Source: Viridibacillus sp050278625 | GTDB lineage: Bacteria > Bacillota > Bacilli > Bacillales_A > Planococcaceae | Length of the DNA: 64,000 nucleotides | Direction: 5' to 3' | NCBI RefSeq assembly: GCF_050278625.1 | Contig: NZ_JBNNTI010000004.1 | Coordinates: 1 to 64,000, forward strand | Part shown: piece after piece, positions 51,070 to 59,978 of the stretch | Layout of the letters: each line of letters starts with the position of its first letter | Position numbering within the stretch: position 1 is the first letter of the stretch | The notes under the pieces: model-generated | Told to the model about the DNA's origin: nothing | Databases searched by the model: none | What the model saw: the letters and a program-made list of their open reading frames with translations, nothing else | Translations under genes and position numbers: made by a program

Positions 51070-52299
51070 TTAAAATGCCCAACTACCGTTGCGGAAGATT
51101 GGTTCTACTGTACCATCTGTTAAAACACCGTCGATATTCATGTCGGCACTACCAATCATGAAATCTTCATGTGTAATAGAAGTATTAATACCATGTTCTT
51201 CTAATTGTTCTTGAGATAGAGCACTACCACCTTCGTAACATGTTGGGTAGGCTTCACCAATAGCTAAGTGATTAGAAGCATTTTCATCAAATAATGTGTT
51301 GTAGTAAAGAATATTTGATGCAGAGATTGGTGATTCATGTGGTACTAATGCTACTTCACCAAGATATTTTGAACCTTCATCAGCTTTGATTAATTCTTGT
51401 AGTAAATCGTTCCCAACGCGAGCTTCCGCTTTGATGATTTTGCCGTTTTCAAATGTTAGCTTGAAATCATCAATGATATTGCCTTGGAAGACAAGTGGTT
51501 TTGTATTCGATACAACTCCGTTTACTCCGTATTTAGATGGCATTGTATATACTTCTTCCGTCGGCATATTAGCTACAAACGAAGTATTCTCTGGTGTTTT
51601 ACTAGCACCAGTTTGCCAAATATGTTTGATAGGTAATTCAATTGTCAAATCAGTTCCTGGTGCTGTGTAATGAAGTTTTGCATAGCGTTTAGCATTCAGT
51701 ATATCCGCACGTGTGTATAGATTTACTAAATGGCCTTTCCAGTTTTCAACAGCATTTCCTTCACCAATACGAACCGTTTTGAAAATTGCTTCCCATAAGG
51801 CTTCTACTTGCTTATCAACTTCTACATCTGGGAAAACTTTCGCTGCCCATTGCTTTGATGGTACGGCAATAATTGCCCATGCAATTTTGTCATTCATCAC
51901 AGCATTACGGTAATTCGTTAATGCTTTACCTGCTGCTTTTTGCTGTGCAGATAGCTTAGACACAGGGACACCTGATAATAGATCTGGATCCGCGGCATCA
52001 ATCCACAATAATGCACCTTTACGTTCAATTAGCTCGTTACGTTGCTCGCTAATCCAACGAGGGTATTTTGCAAATTCATCCTCAGGAGCATTGTCAAAAA
52101 AAGCGCGGTCAATTTCTCCATCAGAGAAATTGACTGTAACGCGGCCTGCTCCTGCTGTATAAGCTTCTTTTACAACTAAGCGTGTGAATTCAATTGTATC
52201 CGTAGTCGTGTTAATTAGAAGTGTTTGACCTTTTTGAATATTGACGCCTACTTTTACAGCAAGCTCAGCAAATTGCGCTAATTTCTCCTGGAATGTCAT
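51070..52299 (-). CDS. Aminopeptidase, peptidase family M29 (copy 2)
   Basis: A 409-aa metallo-aminopeptidase, paralogous to 39190-40422 over the full length. Shared motifs are SAQQKAAGKAL, KQWAAKVFPDV, LHYTAPGTDLTIELP, GEVALVPHESPIS, LYYNTLFDENASNHLAIGEA and THEDFMIGSADMNIDG. AAAGGGG precedes the ATG, inside the helicase stop region, so it is co-transcribed with the helicase. With PepF and the peptide importer it gives a sizeable peptide-use capacity. Confidence 0.92.
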   Translation of the reverse strand: MTFQEKLAQFAELAVKVGVNIQKGQTLLINTTTDTIEFTRLVVKEAYTAGAGRVTVNFSDGEIDRAFFDNAPEDEFAKYPRWISEQRNELIERKGALLWIDAADPDLLSGVPVSKLSAQQKAAGKALTNYRNAVMNDKIAWAIIAVPSKQWAAKVFPDVEVDKQVEALWEAIFKTVRIGEGNAVENWKGHLVNLYTRADILNAKRYAKLHYTAPGTDLTIELPIKHIWQTGASKTPENTSFVANMPTEEVYTMPSKYGVNGVVSNTKPLVFQGNIIDDFKLTFENGKIIKAEARVGNDLLQELIKADEGSKYLGEVALVPHESPISASNILYYNTLFDENASNHLAIGEAYPTCYEGGSALSQEQLEEHGINTSITHEDFMIGSADMNIDGVLTDGTVEPIFRNGSWAF

Positions 52300-52301
52300 A
52301 C

Positions 52302-53447
52302 TTATTTGCCCCTTTTCACAGTAGGTTTGGTTGTTCCTTCGATTAATTTACCAGCTGTCCACGTTTTTCCAACGGGTTTTGATGGTAGCTCACGAGTCCA
52401 TTTACGATACGTATGCTCTTCATGGTGTGCAAGTAATGTTAATACTTCACCATCTGCTCCTGCACGTCCTGTACGGCCTGAACGATGTAAGTATTGCTCC
52501 ATTGTATGTGGTACATCCACATGTATTACATGCGTTAGGCCTTCAATGTCTAATCCACGTGCAGCTACATCTGTCGCGATTAAAATACGTGCTTCCCCTT
52601 TACGGAATGAATCAAGTGCTTTTTTACGCTCTTCTTTTTTCATTTCTGAGTGTAAAACAACAATTGGTGCAGCACGGTATGAAAGCTTTGTTTCTTTCAT
52701 TAATAATTGGTCTAAATTATTTACGAATGCTAAACCACGTAAACCATTTACATTTGAAAGTTTGCGTAACATCTCTGTTTTATTTCTTTCTTCAATTTTC
52801 ATAAATGAGTGAGTTACTTTACCTTGGTTTGGCATTTCATCTAAGTTAACTTTGAAACGTACAGGCTCATTCATCATACGTGCAGCAACTAGCTCGATTT
52901 CTTCAGTAATCGTTGCAGAAACAACGGCTACTTGACGGCCATGGCTTGCTCCGTCGATAAATGATTTTACTAATACGCGATAGTCACGACTAAGAAGCTG
53001 ATCCCCTTCATCAAGGATAATTTTCGTTAGTTCATGAAGCTTTAGTTTTTTTGCTTTTACTAATTCATTTAGACGTCCTGGTGTACCGACAACGATCGTT
53101 GGCTTTTTCTTTAGTTTATCAATTTGACGTTGTGGATTTGCACCGCCTATTAACGGAACAACTGTAATGTTCGTTCCTGCAACCCACGTACGGATAACTT
53201 CAACGATTTGCATACACAACTCTTGTGATGGAGCGATAATTAGTGCTTGTGTCGCTTTTTTAGAACCATCAACTGTTTGTAAAATTGGCAATAGATATGC
53301 AAGTGTTTTACCTGTTCCTGTTGGAGATTCTGCTACTACGTCCTTGCCTTCAAGTAATGCAGGAATCATTTCATCTTGGATTGGCATTGTATGTTCGAAA
53401 GTCCATTTTTTTTGTAAATCTTCGTTTAATAAAGTTAAAAAAGACAT
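52302..53447 (-). CDS. DEAD-box-type RNA helicase (YfmL-like)
   Basis: A 381-aa two-domain SF2 helicase. Motifs in order: Q-motif region (HTMPIQDEMIPALL), I SPTGTGKT, Ia/Ib TPGRLNE, II DEGD (not DEAD), III SAT, IV FVNN, V ATDVAARGLD, VI HRSGRTGRAG. The small size without a C-terminal RNA-binding extension resembles B. subtilis YfmL. The start at 53447 follows AAGGTGG; the longer frame lacks one. It heads an operon with the M29 aminopeptidase. Confidence 0.9.
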   Translation of the reverse strand: MSFLTLLNEDLQKKWTFEHTMPIQDEMIPALLEGKDVVAESPTGTGKTLAYLLPILQTVDGSKKATQALIIAPSQELCMQIVEVIRTWVAGTNITVVPLIGGANPQRQIDKLKKKPTIVVGTPGRLNELVKAKKLKLHELTKIILDEGDQLLSRDYRVLVKSFIDGASHGRQVAVVSATITEEIELVAARMMNEPVRFKVNLDEMPNQGKVTHSFMKIEERNKTEMLRKLSNVNGLRGLAFVNNLDQLLMKETKLSYRAAPIVVLHSEMKKEERKKALDSFRKGEARILIATDVAARGLDIEGLTHVIHVDVPHTMEQYLHRSGRTGRAGADGEVLTLLAHHEEHTYRKWTRELPSKPVGKTWTAGKLIEGTTKPTVKRGK

Positions 53448-53502
53448 TGCTGTTCCACCTTCTCTCATTCACATATACAGAATGTGAAATATAGTTTTTA
53501 TA

Positions 53503-53542
53503 TAAAAACCTGCCCTTTAATTGAGATAAGGACAGGTTTTTA
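53503..53542 (-). terminator. Racemase operon terminator
   Basis: AAAACCTG...CCTT pairs with AAGG...CAGGTTTT; T-runs lie on both sides. It follows the racemase stop on the minus strand. Confidence 0.85.
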
Positions 53543-53546
53543 CGCT

Positions 53547-54248
53547 CTAATCTAGTAATTCATATCCACAACTAACAATAGCACAATCAGCAAGTACAAG
53601 TAACGAATCAATATAAGAATCATCAAGAGCTAACTCACGGTTTACAATCGAAAGCTCAGTACATCCTAAAACTATACGATCACAACCTTCTGCTTTTATC
53701 GCCTCTTCGATCACATTCCATTCATCACGTGTAACAGCTTTACCTGCTTTTACACTATCATAAATGATAGACATGACTTGCTTTTGTAGTTGTTGATTTG
53801 GAATAACTGGTTCTAAACCAACCTCTTCCAATGCTTGTTGATAAACTCCTGAGGTCAGCGTACCAATCGTTGCTAATACTCCAACACGTTTAGCACCGAG
53901 TTGTTTCGCTTTATTTGCTGTTTCTCGAATCATATGCAGTACTGGTACTGGTGAGTTTTCTTGTAGCTCATCATAAAATGAATGTGCTGTGTTACAAGGG
54001 ATTGCAATTAGCTCTGCTCCAGCAGTTGCTAGCTTATGCGTATCCTCAACCATTAAGGGTACTGGACTTGGTTCAGATGGATTCAGAATATGAGCTGTTC
54101 TGTCAGGAATCCTTGTGTCATTGTCTATAATACAATGCACATGTTCCTGATCTTTGATAGCTTTCGTTCTGCGAACAATCATTTCTCCTACAAGCATTGT
54201 CGCAAGTGGTCCTACTCCGCCAATAATACCTAACGTTTTTTTATTCAT
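53547..54248 (-). CDS. Aspartate/glutamate racemase family protein
   Basis: A 233-aa PLP-independent amino-acid racemase. The two catalytic cysteines are in IPCNTAH (near residue 83) and LGCTELS (near 195), with the N-terminal GIIGGVGPLAT typical of aspartate racemases. It is co-transcribed with the upstream D-Asp-ligase-like gene (2-bp gap; AAAGGTTTG ribosome site inside that gene). The most likely product is D-aspartate for the cell wall, but D-Glu or broad specificity cannot be excluded from sequence. Confidence 0.9.
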   Translation of the reverse strand: MNKKTLGIIGGVGPLATMLVGEMIVRRTKAIKDQEHVHCIIDNDTRIPDRTAHILNPSEPSPVPLMVEDTHKLATAGAELIAIPCNTAHSFYDELQENSPVPVLHMIRETANKAKQLGAKRVGVLATIGTLTSGVYQQALEEVGLEPVIPNQQLQKQVMSIIYDSVKAGKAVTRDEWNVIEEAIKAEGCDRIVLGCTELSIVNRELALDDSYIDSLLVLADCAIVSCGYELLD

Positions 54249-54250
54249 AC

Positions 54251-55471
54251 TTAAGACAAACCTTTGTTATTAAAATATTTTTTGTATTTGCGGTAATAGT
54301 TCAAATTGTTTAGCGTTAATTTAAACCAACGTTTAATGTTAAAGTCTTTTTTATAATATAACGAATTCGTCATTTTACCGGCTCTGATTAAACGTTTTGC
54401 TTCTGCTTTTAGTTCCTCATTTTGAGCATATTTGAATAGAACGCCTTTAGGGATGATCATCCATAAATGCTTTTCTTTCGCATATGTTAAACCTAAATCT
54501 TTGCCTAACATACGGTCATCTGCTACATACTTCATCAAGTTATGTCCACTTGCTGTTACGTAGTAGCTACTACGACCGTTACGTAAATTGATTTCGAATA
54601 ATTTATATTCGCCATCACGAGAATCGTACTTCATATCAAAGTTAGCAAAGCCTGTGTAACCGATATCTTCTAGGAAAACACGTACTCGGTCCATGATTTC
54701 TTTATCATATGTGTTAATGATTGCTGCATAACTACCAATACCTTCTGGTGAATGTTCTTCAAGGATTGGATTACCAAGAGACATCAATTTCACTTTACCA
54801 TCTTGTCCAACATAGGCGTTCAATACACGCATATACGAATCGTCACCAGGGATGAATTCTTGGATAATTAAATGGTCTTTATATGATGAGCTATAAATAG
54901 CTTTTAAAATTGCTGTTTTCTCTGCTTCATCATGTGCCACGAATACTTTTTTCTTACCTGGGAAGCTACATGCCCAGTATTCAACCGAGTTAGAGGCTTT
55001 AATAATAATAGGATATTTGAATTTTACGTCAAAGCCTTCATATGTCTCGTACGTGCATGTATCAGTTTTTGGATAGCTGAAATTATATTTCTCACACATT
55101 TTGTAGAAGTTTTCTTTCAACAAAATTTGGTCCATTAATGATTCATCAATATACGGCACTGTGAAGTATTTGATTAACTCAGGTTTGTTTTTAATAATTA
55201 GCTTTGCATAATCATCGCCACAAGCTAATAGCAATAATTTCTTATGAGAATATTTCTTTGCCACTTTCACCAATTCATCTACAAAATTTTCTTGTTTGTT
55301 TATATTGGGTACTTGTACAAAGTGAAGAATACTACTATTTTGTGTTGCTGTTAAATGTGAACGACCGATAACGATTGGTTTAATACCGTATACTTCATAA
55401 AATGAACGAGCCATTCCATATGCATTCATATCGGATCCGATTAATATTGGTAAAAATGGTTGTTCTGCCAT
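54251..55471 (-). CDS. ATP-grasp carboxylate-amine ligase, D-aspartate ligase-like (Asl)
   Basis: A 406-aa ATP-grasp enzyme. The N-terminal PILIGSDMNAYGMARSFYEV resembles the Enterococcus faecium D-aspartate ligase group. The central ATP-grasp fold has KYPIIIKASNSVEYW (ATP-binding lysine) and the metal site FANFDMKYDSRDGEYKLFEINLRNG. Such enzymes attach D-Asp to the lysine side chain of the peptidoglycan precursor. Its operon partner is a racemase, as in E. faecium. The ribosome site is weak (GTGAGATG). Other carboxylate-amine ligations remain possible. Confidence 0.82.
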   Translation of the reverse strand: MAEQPFLPILIGSDMNAYGMARSFYEVYGIKPIVIGRSHLTATQNSSILHFVQVPNINKQENFVDELVKVAKKYSHKKLLLLACGDDYAKLIIKNKPELIKYFTVPYIDESLMDQILLKENFYKMCEKYNFSYPKTDTCTYETYEGFDVKFKYPIIIKASNSVEYWACSFPGKKKVFVAHDEAEKTAILKAIYSSSYKDHLIIQEFIPGDDSYMRVLNAYVGQDGKVKLMSLGNPILEEHSPEGIGSYAAIINTYDKEIMDRVRVFLEDIGYTGFANFDMKYDSRDGEYKLFEINLRNGRSSYYVTASGHNLMKYVADDRMLGKDLGLTYAKEKHLWMIIPKGVLFKYAQNEELKAEAKRLIRAGKMTNSLYYKKDFNIKRWFKLTLNNLNYYRKYKKYFNNKGLS

Positions 55472-55569
55472 TGTATATCATCTCACTTATAATCTATTGT
55501 TTTGCCATTAGTGTAACATATTTCGCAAATTCTTTTCGAATGTTCATATACGACTTATGTACCCTTATC

Positions 55570-55601
55570 AAAAAATCACAGAGGGCAATCCCCCTGTGAT
55601 G
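55570..55601 (-). terminator. Terminator of the C39 gene
   Basis: ATCACAGGGG/CCCTCTGTGAT followed by TTTTTTG on the minus strand. It separates the C39 gene from the ligase-racemase pair. Confidence 0.9.
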
Positions 55602-55602
55602 A

Positions 55603-56580
55603 TTACTTCCGAATTGCAACAGCTTGTGATCCGAGTTTCTTATAGCTTTTGAAGAACCTAGTTTCATCGTGAGAAACATAGCCATGTAACGGATCCATCA
55701 CAATTACTTTATCATCTATATGCCCGATTAGGACTACAGCATGAAGATTACGATACATATCCAGCTTGTTATTTGTTCCTTTAATCCACCAGCCTTCTTT
55801 GAAAGTAGGCTTGGATAAATCAAGTGTAACCCAAACTACAACAGGTATTCCCTCTTGTACGAGCGAGATTATTTCCTTAGAACTTTGACCACTTACATTT
55901 TCTACTTGCAACGATACGTCTTTATCTTTGGCTATTTTCTTAGCTGCCTTTTCAATAACTGGTGCAAAGACATATGTGCCTGTATGTTTGTTAAATGGGT
56001 CACCCGCATATGCTTTCGCTGGATCGGGACCTATTCTTTTATTGCCTTTTTCAACAATCTCTTGTTTTGGTAAGTAGTTTTTAGCCATCTTTGTTTTTGA
56101 TAGATTTAGCCCATAATAATTAAGTGCTGCTGTTAAAGCTGTGATTTCACAGCCATGGGGTAGTTCAGGATTTTGCATTATAATCGGCACATCTAATTGC
56201 TGTGCCTCACGCTCAAAATATGTCTCTAAAACTACATAGCCCATATCTTCTTCAATTGTTACAACTTTACCGACGCTTTTTTTTTGTTCACTTTCATCTG
56301 TATAAATCGATGAAGTGACAAACAAATATTGATGCCCTTCTTGTAAGTCAGTAACGATAGCTTCACCTTCTATATCCCCAGTTGCTGTCGTTACATCCTC
56401 ATCCGTCTCCATATCTCGGACGGTCACTTTCATATCTGGTATCGGCGTGCGGCTACCGAATTCAACAATGAGTACTTTTATGCCCTCATTTTGCTGCTTT
56501 TCTTTTGCTGGGGAAATGCTATTGCAACCGCTCACCGCTACCAGCATTACAAAGCAAAAGAGGAGCAGCCTCATTGGCAT
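55603..56580 (-). CDS. C39-family peptidase-like lipoprotein
   Basis: A 325-aa exported protein. The signal peptide ends in lipobox AVSGC (Cys19), giving a membrane-anchored lipoprotein. Residues ~35-115 look like a small beta-sandwich (VEFGSRTPIPDMKVTVRD), and ~125-325 a papain-like C39 domain with the cysteine in LPHGCEITALTAALNYYG and His in NLHAVVLIGHIDDKV. The substrate is unknown; the location beside wall-bridge genes hints at peptide processing in the wall. The start is ATG 56580 (GAGAGG 4 nt upstream) or ATG 56574. Confidence 0.85.
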   Translation of the reverse strand: MPMRLLLFCFVMLVAVSGCNSISPAKEKQQNEGIKVLIVEFGSRTPIPDMKVTVRDMETDEDVTTATGDIEGEAIVTDLQEGHQYLFVTSSIYTDESEQKKSVGKVVTIEEDMGYVVLETYFEREAQQLDVPIIMQNPELPHGCEITALTAALNYYGLNLSKTKMAKNYLPKQEIVEKGNKRIGPDPAKAYAGDPFNKHTGTYVFAPVIEKAAKKIAKDKDVSLQVENVSGQSSKEIISLVQEGIPVVVWVTLDLSKPTFKEGWWIKGTNNKLDMYRNLHAVVLIGHIDDKVIVMDPLHGYVSHDETRFFKSYKKLGSQAVAIRK

Positions 56581-56630
56581 TTTACCTCTCTTATCCAATG
56601 CTGATGATCCCTTCTACTTGTCACTTGTTT

Positions 56631-58451
56631 TTAGCTAAAATATTTTTTGTACCAAACTAAGAACATATAAATTGTCCAGATTTTACGTTGATTTTTCGCT
56701 TTGCCTTCATAGTGGTCTGTTAATAATTTAACGATTGCTTGTTGGTCAAAGAATTGTGCTGCTTCTGGAGATTCAAATGATTCTTTAATCTTGTTGAAGT
56801 ATTTCTCTTCTTGTATCCATAAACGAATTGGTACTGGGAAACCGATTTTTTTTCGGTTAGCCCATGCTTCTGGCAATGCACGTTTAGAAGCTACTCGGAA
56901 TGCATACTTCGTATCTACTTCATTAATACGGTAGCGAGACGGTACTTTCGAAGCAACTTTCATTACTTCTTTATCAAGGAATGGTACGCGTAATTCAATT
57001 GAGTGCGCCATACTCATTTTATCTGCTTTTAATAAAATATCGTCGACTAACCATAAGTTTAAGTCTAAGATTTGTTTTTTCGTTAAATCGTCTTCACCTG
57101 CAGCTTTTTTATAAACAGGCATAACGATGTCTTTGACTGTCGGTGCATTGTTATATTTAGCTGTTAAAATATCAGTTGCCTCTTGCTCTTCGAAAATATG
57201 AGCTTGTCCAATAAACGTTTCTTCTACTGGTAAGCCACCTTTCATCAAGAAGTGTTTACCTCTTACTTCTGGAAGTTTTTTGGCTATTTCTGATACTGGA
57301 CGACGGATGAAGTCCGGTACTTTTTTATATTTTTTCATAGGAGCTGATTCATCATACTCTTCATAACCACCGAATAATTCATCGGCACCTTCACCAGATA
57401 ACACAACTGTTACATGTTTACGTGCAAGTTCTGCTAAGAAATAAAGTGGTACGATAGATGGATTTGAATGAGGTTCATCCATAATATATTGAATTTCCTC
57501 AATTTTGTTGAAGCATTCATCTGGATCAAGCACTTCGTTGATATTTTCAATTCCAAGCTCTTTAGAAAGTTCTTTTGCATTGTCAATCTCAGAGAAGTTT
57601 TGAGCGCTAAAGCCAACTGAGAATGTTTTATCTGGTTTTAATACAGAAGCTACATAACTTGAGTCAACACCACTAGATAGGAATGAACCTACTTTAACAT
57701 CCGAGATTTTATGAGCTTTAATCGAATCACGTACAACACTATCGATTTCTTCAACGATTTCGTCAAGTGGACGCTCTTCAGGGTTGAATTTTGGTTCCCA
57801 GTAGCGAGTAGTAGTCACTTTACCGTTTTCGTACGTCATATAGTGAGCAGCTGGCAATTTGAAAACACCTTTAAAGAATGTTTCATTTAACACTGGGAAT
57901 TGGAATGTTAAATAAGGTTTCAACGCTTTTTCATTTAATACTTTATCGAAATGTGGATGTGGCAAGAATGTTTTAATTTCTGAACCGAACATTAAAGTAC
58001 CGTTCATATGACCATAATAGAAAGGTTTAATACCGAACATATCGCGTGCAGCAAATAATCGTTTGTTGTTGCGATCCCAAATAACGAATGCGAACATACC
58101 ACGTAGTTTCGTTACTAATTTAGTACCGTATTCTTCATAACCATGAATTAAAACTTCACTATCCGTTTCAGTTTTAAATGTATGACCTTTTTCTACTAAA
58201 TCTTTACGGATATCTTGATAGTTATAAATTTCACCATTAAAGATCAATACTAACGATTGGTCTTCATTGTATAAAGGCTGGCTACCATTTGCTAGGTCAA
58301 TAATACTTAAACGACGGAAACCAAGTGCAGCCTCGCCATCTGTATAAGTACCTGCAGAGTCTGGTCCACGGTGAATAATTTGGTTCATCATATTCTCTAA
58401 CACTACGTCAGGGTTTGAAACCTCACCTATAAATCCTGTAAATCCACACAT
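56631..58451 (-). CDS. asnB: Asparagine synthetase, glutamine-hydrolysing
   Basis: A 606-aa two-domain amidotransferase. Cys2 (MCGFTGF) is the glutaminase nucleophile; HRGPDS, FNGEIYNY and DSEVLIHGYEEYG follow. The synthetase half has the PPi-loop SSGVDSSYVAS and SGEGADELFGGYEEY. It may make asparagine, or amidate aspartate in the cell wall as the Lactococcus AsnH enzyme does. AGGAG precedes the ATG. The C39 gene follows by 50 bp with no terminator between. Confidence 0.92.
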   Translation of the reverse strand: MCGFTGFIGEVSNPDVVLENMMNQIIHRGPDSAGTYTDGEAALGFRRLSIIDLANGSQPLYNEDQSLVLIFNGEIYNYQDIRKDLVEKGHTFKTETDSEVLIHGYEEYGTKLVTKLRGMFAFVIWDRNNKRLFAARDMFGIKPFYYGHMNGTLMFGSEIKTFLPHPHFDKVLNEKALKPYLTFQFPVLNETFFKGVFKLPAAHYMTYENGKVTTTRYWEPKFNPEERPLDEIVEEIDSVVRDSIKAHKISDVKVGSFLSSGVDSSYVASVLKPDKTFSVGFSAQNFSEIDNAKELSKELGIENINEVLDPDECFNKIEEIQYIMDEPHSNPSIVPLYFLAELARKHVTVVLSGEGADELFGGYEEYDESAPMKKYKKVPDFIRRPVSEIAKKLPEVRGKHFLMKGGLPVEETFIGQAHIFEEQEATDILTAKYNNAPTVKDIVMPVYKKAAGEDDLTKKQILDLNLWLVDDILLKADKMSMAHSIELRVPFLDKEVMKVASKVPSRYRINEVDTKYAFRVASKRALPEAWANRKKIGFPVPIRLWIQEEKYFNKIKESFESPEAAQFFDQQAIVKLLTDHYEGKAKNQRKIWTIYMFLVWYKKYFS

Positions 58452-58637
58452 ATATTTAAATTCTCCTATCTCGTTACAATCAGTCTTATATTTTTACATA
58501 CTTTAGTTTGCTTAATAATTAAAAATCACATAGTAATTATACGCTATTTTTTCAATTTCTCCAATGTTTGTACCTAATGATAAAGTCATTTTATCGCCTA
58601 ATATTCGTGATTATTGTACTATTTTCTCACAAAATTG

Positions 58638-58665
58638 AAAAAGACTGCCACAAAGTAGCAATCTT
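58638..58665 (-). terminator. Terminator of the FbpA-like gene
   Basis: AAAGATTGCTAC pairs with GTGGCAGTCTTT (12 pairs, two wobbles) with a 3-nt loop, followed by TTC on the minus strand directly after the stop. Confidence 0.75.
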
Positions 58666-58821
58666 TTATTGACAATGCTTTTGATATTCTTCCACAAGCT
58701 CTTCAATAGATACTTGATAAAGCTGTTTATCATTTACTTTAAAAACACCTAAAGCCATTAAATCATCTATGATATGCATCTTTTTACTATCTTCTATTAA
58801 TTGTTCTCTTTGTTCAATCAT
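58666..58821 (-). CDS. FbpA-like small protein (Fur-regulated basic protein A family)
   Basis: A 51-aa protein: MHIIDDLMALGVFKVNDKQL then YQVSIEELVEEY, which is the typical core of the FbpA family (many copies in Bacilli). In B. subtilis FbpA is linked to the iron-sparing response. AAGGGG lies upstream of the ATG (about 8 nt). No Fur box is evident upstream, and it sits 57 bp after the vanZ-like gene, so it may be co-transcribed with it. Confidence 0.75.
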   Translation of the reverse strand: MIEQREQLIEDSKKMHIIDDLMALGVFKVNDKQLYQVSIEELVEEYQKHCQ

Positions 58822-58878
58822 ATAAAAAACCCCTTCTTACATAAATTGCTTTATTACCCATACCCGAAAGTTCGTAAA

Positions 58879-59484
58879 TTAAACAATTTGCTTACATTTT
58901 GACCCGATAAGCGGTATCCACTTTTTAATCCCTTTATATACAAGATAGCCTAATACCGAGCCCAATGTATTTAACCAAAGATCATCTACATCAGTACTAC
59001 GCATTTGAGGTAGTTGAATCGTTTCGATAAAGACAGATAAGCTCAATGCTGTGATAAAAACATAAGGGAACATCTCCATCTTGTGCCATAACAGAGGTAG
59101 TAAAAATCCAATTGGCATGAAGATGGCTATATTACCTAGAAAGTTAATGAAAAATGGCTGCCATAAATCTAAATAATGAATGGCGTTATACACGTCAGTA
59201 AACACTTGGAACAACTTTAAATTCACACCTAAAATTATATCCTCTTGAAAACGCATTTGAAAATTCTGTAGACTCATGCCATTTCTAGGTACGATTGTTT
59301 CATAGAACAGACCAATTACATACACAGAAAAGAACAATAATCCTATTTCATGCCACCTATTGGTCGGTGGATTCCCTTTTCTTTTGCGAGACTTAAATCG
59401 TAAATAAACAACAAAAGGAATCGCTATAATCATAACAGGTATCATTTCAAGTAGGTAATACAGTATATCTGACAACCTTTTCAC
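58879..59484 (-). CDS. VanZ-like family membrane protein
   Basis: A 201-aa membrane protein with about five helices. The VanZ-domain hallmarks are NFLGNIAIFMPIGFLLPLLW and IETIQLPQMRSTDVDDLWLNTLGSVLGYL. VanZ of enterococci contributes to low-level teicoplanin resistance; the role of most homologues is unknown. The start (GTG 59484) has no strong ribosome site and is uncertain. Confidence 0.82.
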   Translation of the reverse strand: MKRLSDILYYLLEMIPVMIIAIPFVVYLRFKSRKRKGNPPTNRWHEIGLLFFSVYVIGLFYETIVPRNGMSLQNFQMRFQEDIILGVNLKLFQVFTDVYNAIHYLDLWQPFFINFLGNIAIFMPIGFLLPLLWHKMEMFPYVFITALSLSVFIETIQLPQMRSTDVDDLWLNTLGSVLGYLVYKGIKKWIPLIGSKCKQIV

Positions 59485-59921
59485 TCATTTCATACTTTCT
59501 ATTTAACAGGACAAATAATATAGGATTAGGTTGCAAGGAAATATTAAAATTCGATTACAATATTATTAATAATAACTTAATATAAATATGTTCATCTCAA
59601 GACAGGGGAATCGCCTTATACAAATACCATATTTAAACAATCGTGATTAGCCTAACTATAGCATATAATTCATTCTTTTTGTGAACAAAAAACGTTAAAT
59701 TTAAGAGACTTTAATTTCTCTACTAATTCAGTACTGACAGGGATATGTAAGATTCCATCTTAAAAAAAATTGAACATTCTATCCTATGAAATGGTCAATT
59801 TTTTTAACGCTATTTTTCTCTCCATTATTCAATTAATTAGGTCCATTCACCATAATAATTTTAATAATTTACTATTCCCCCTTTAATAGATTACTTCTTA
59901 CTAAACAAGTGCCAAAAAGTT
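59485..59921. other. Non-coding stretch between the VanZ-like gene and hemAT
   Basis: About 440 bp without a supportable gene. It contains one imperfect hairpin with T-runs on both sides (59762-59804, AATTGA...TCAATT) and otherwise AT-rich DNA. The hairpin could end an unseen short transcript. Confidence 0.5.
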
Positions 59922-59970
59922 AAAAAAGCCGATTAAATTAACTCTTCACTAGAGATGACTTAATCAGCCT
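59922..59970 (-). terminator. hemAT terminator
   Basis: GCTGATTAAG pairs with TTTAATCGGC around a long loop, followed by TTTTTTAAC on the minus strand, just after the stop. Confidence 0.75.
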
Positions 59971-59978
59971 TCATATTG

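Noticed and set aside
52306..52812. 168-codon plus-strand ORF opposite the helicase
   Set aside because: Antisense frame of a conserved helicase; no start signal and a composition typical of a reverse frame.
58822..58878. Fur box in front of the FbpA-like gene
   Set aside because: Looked for TGATAATNATTATCA-like sequence in the upstream 60 bp; none was found.
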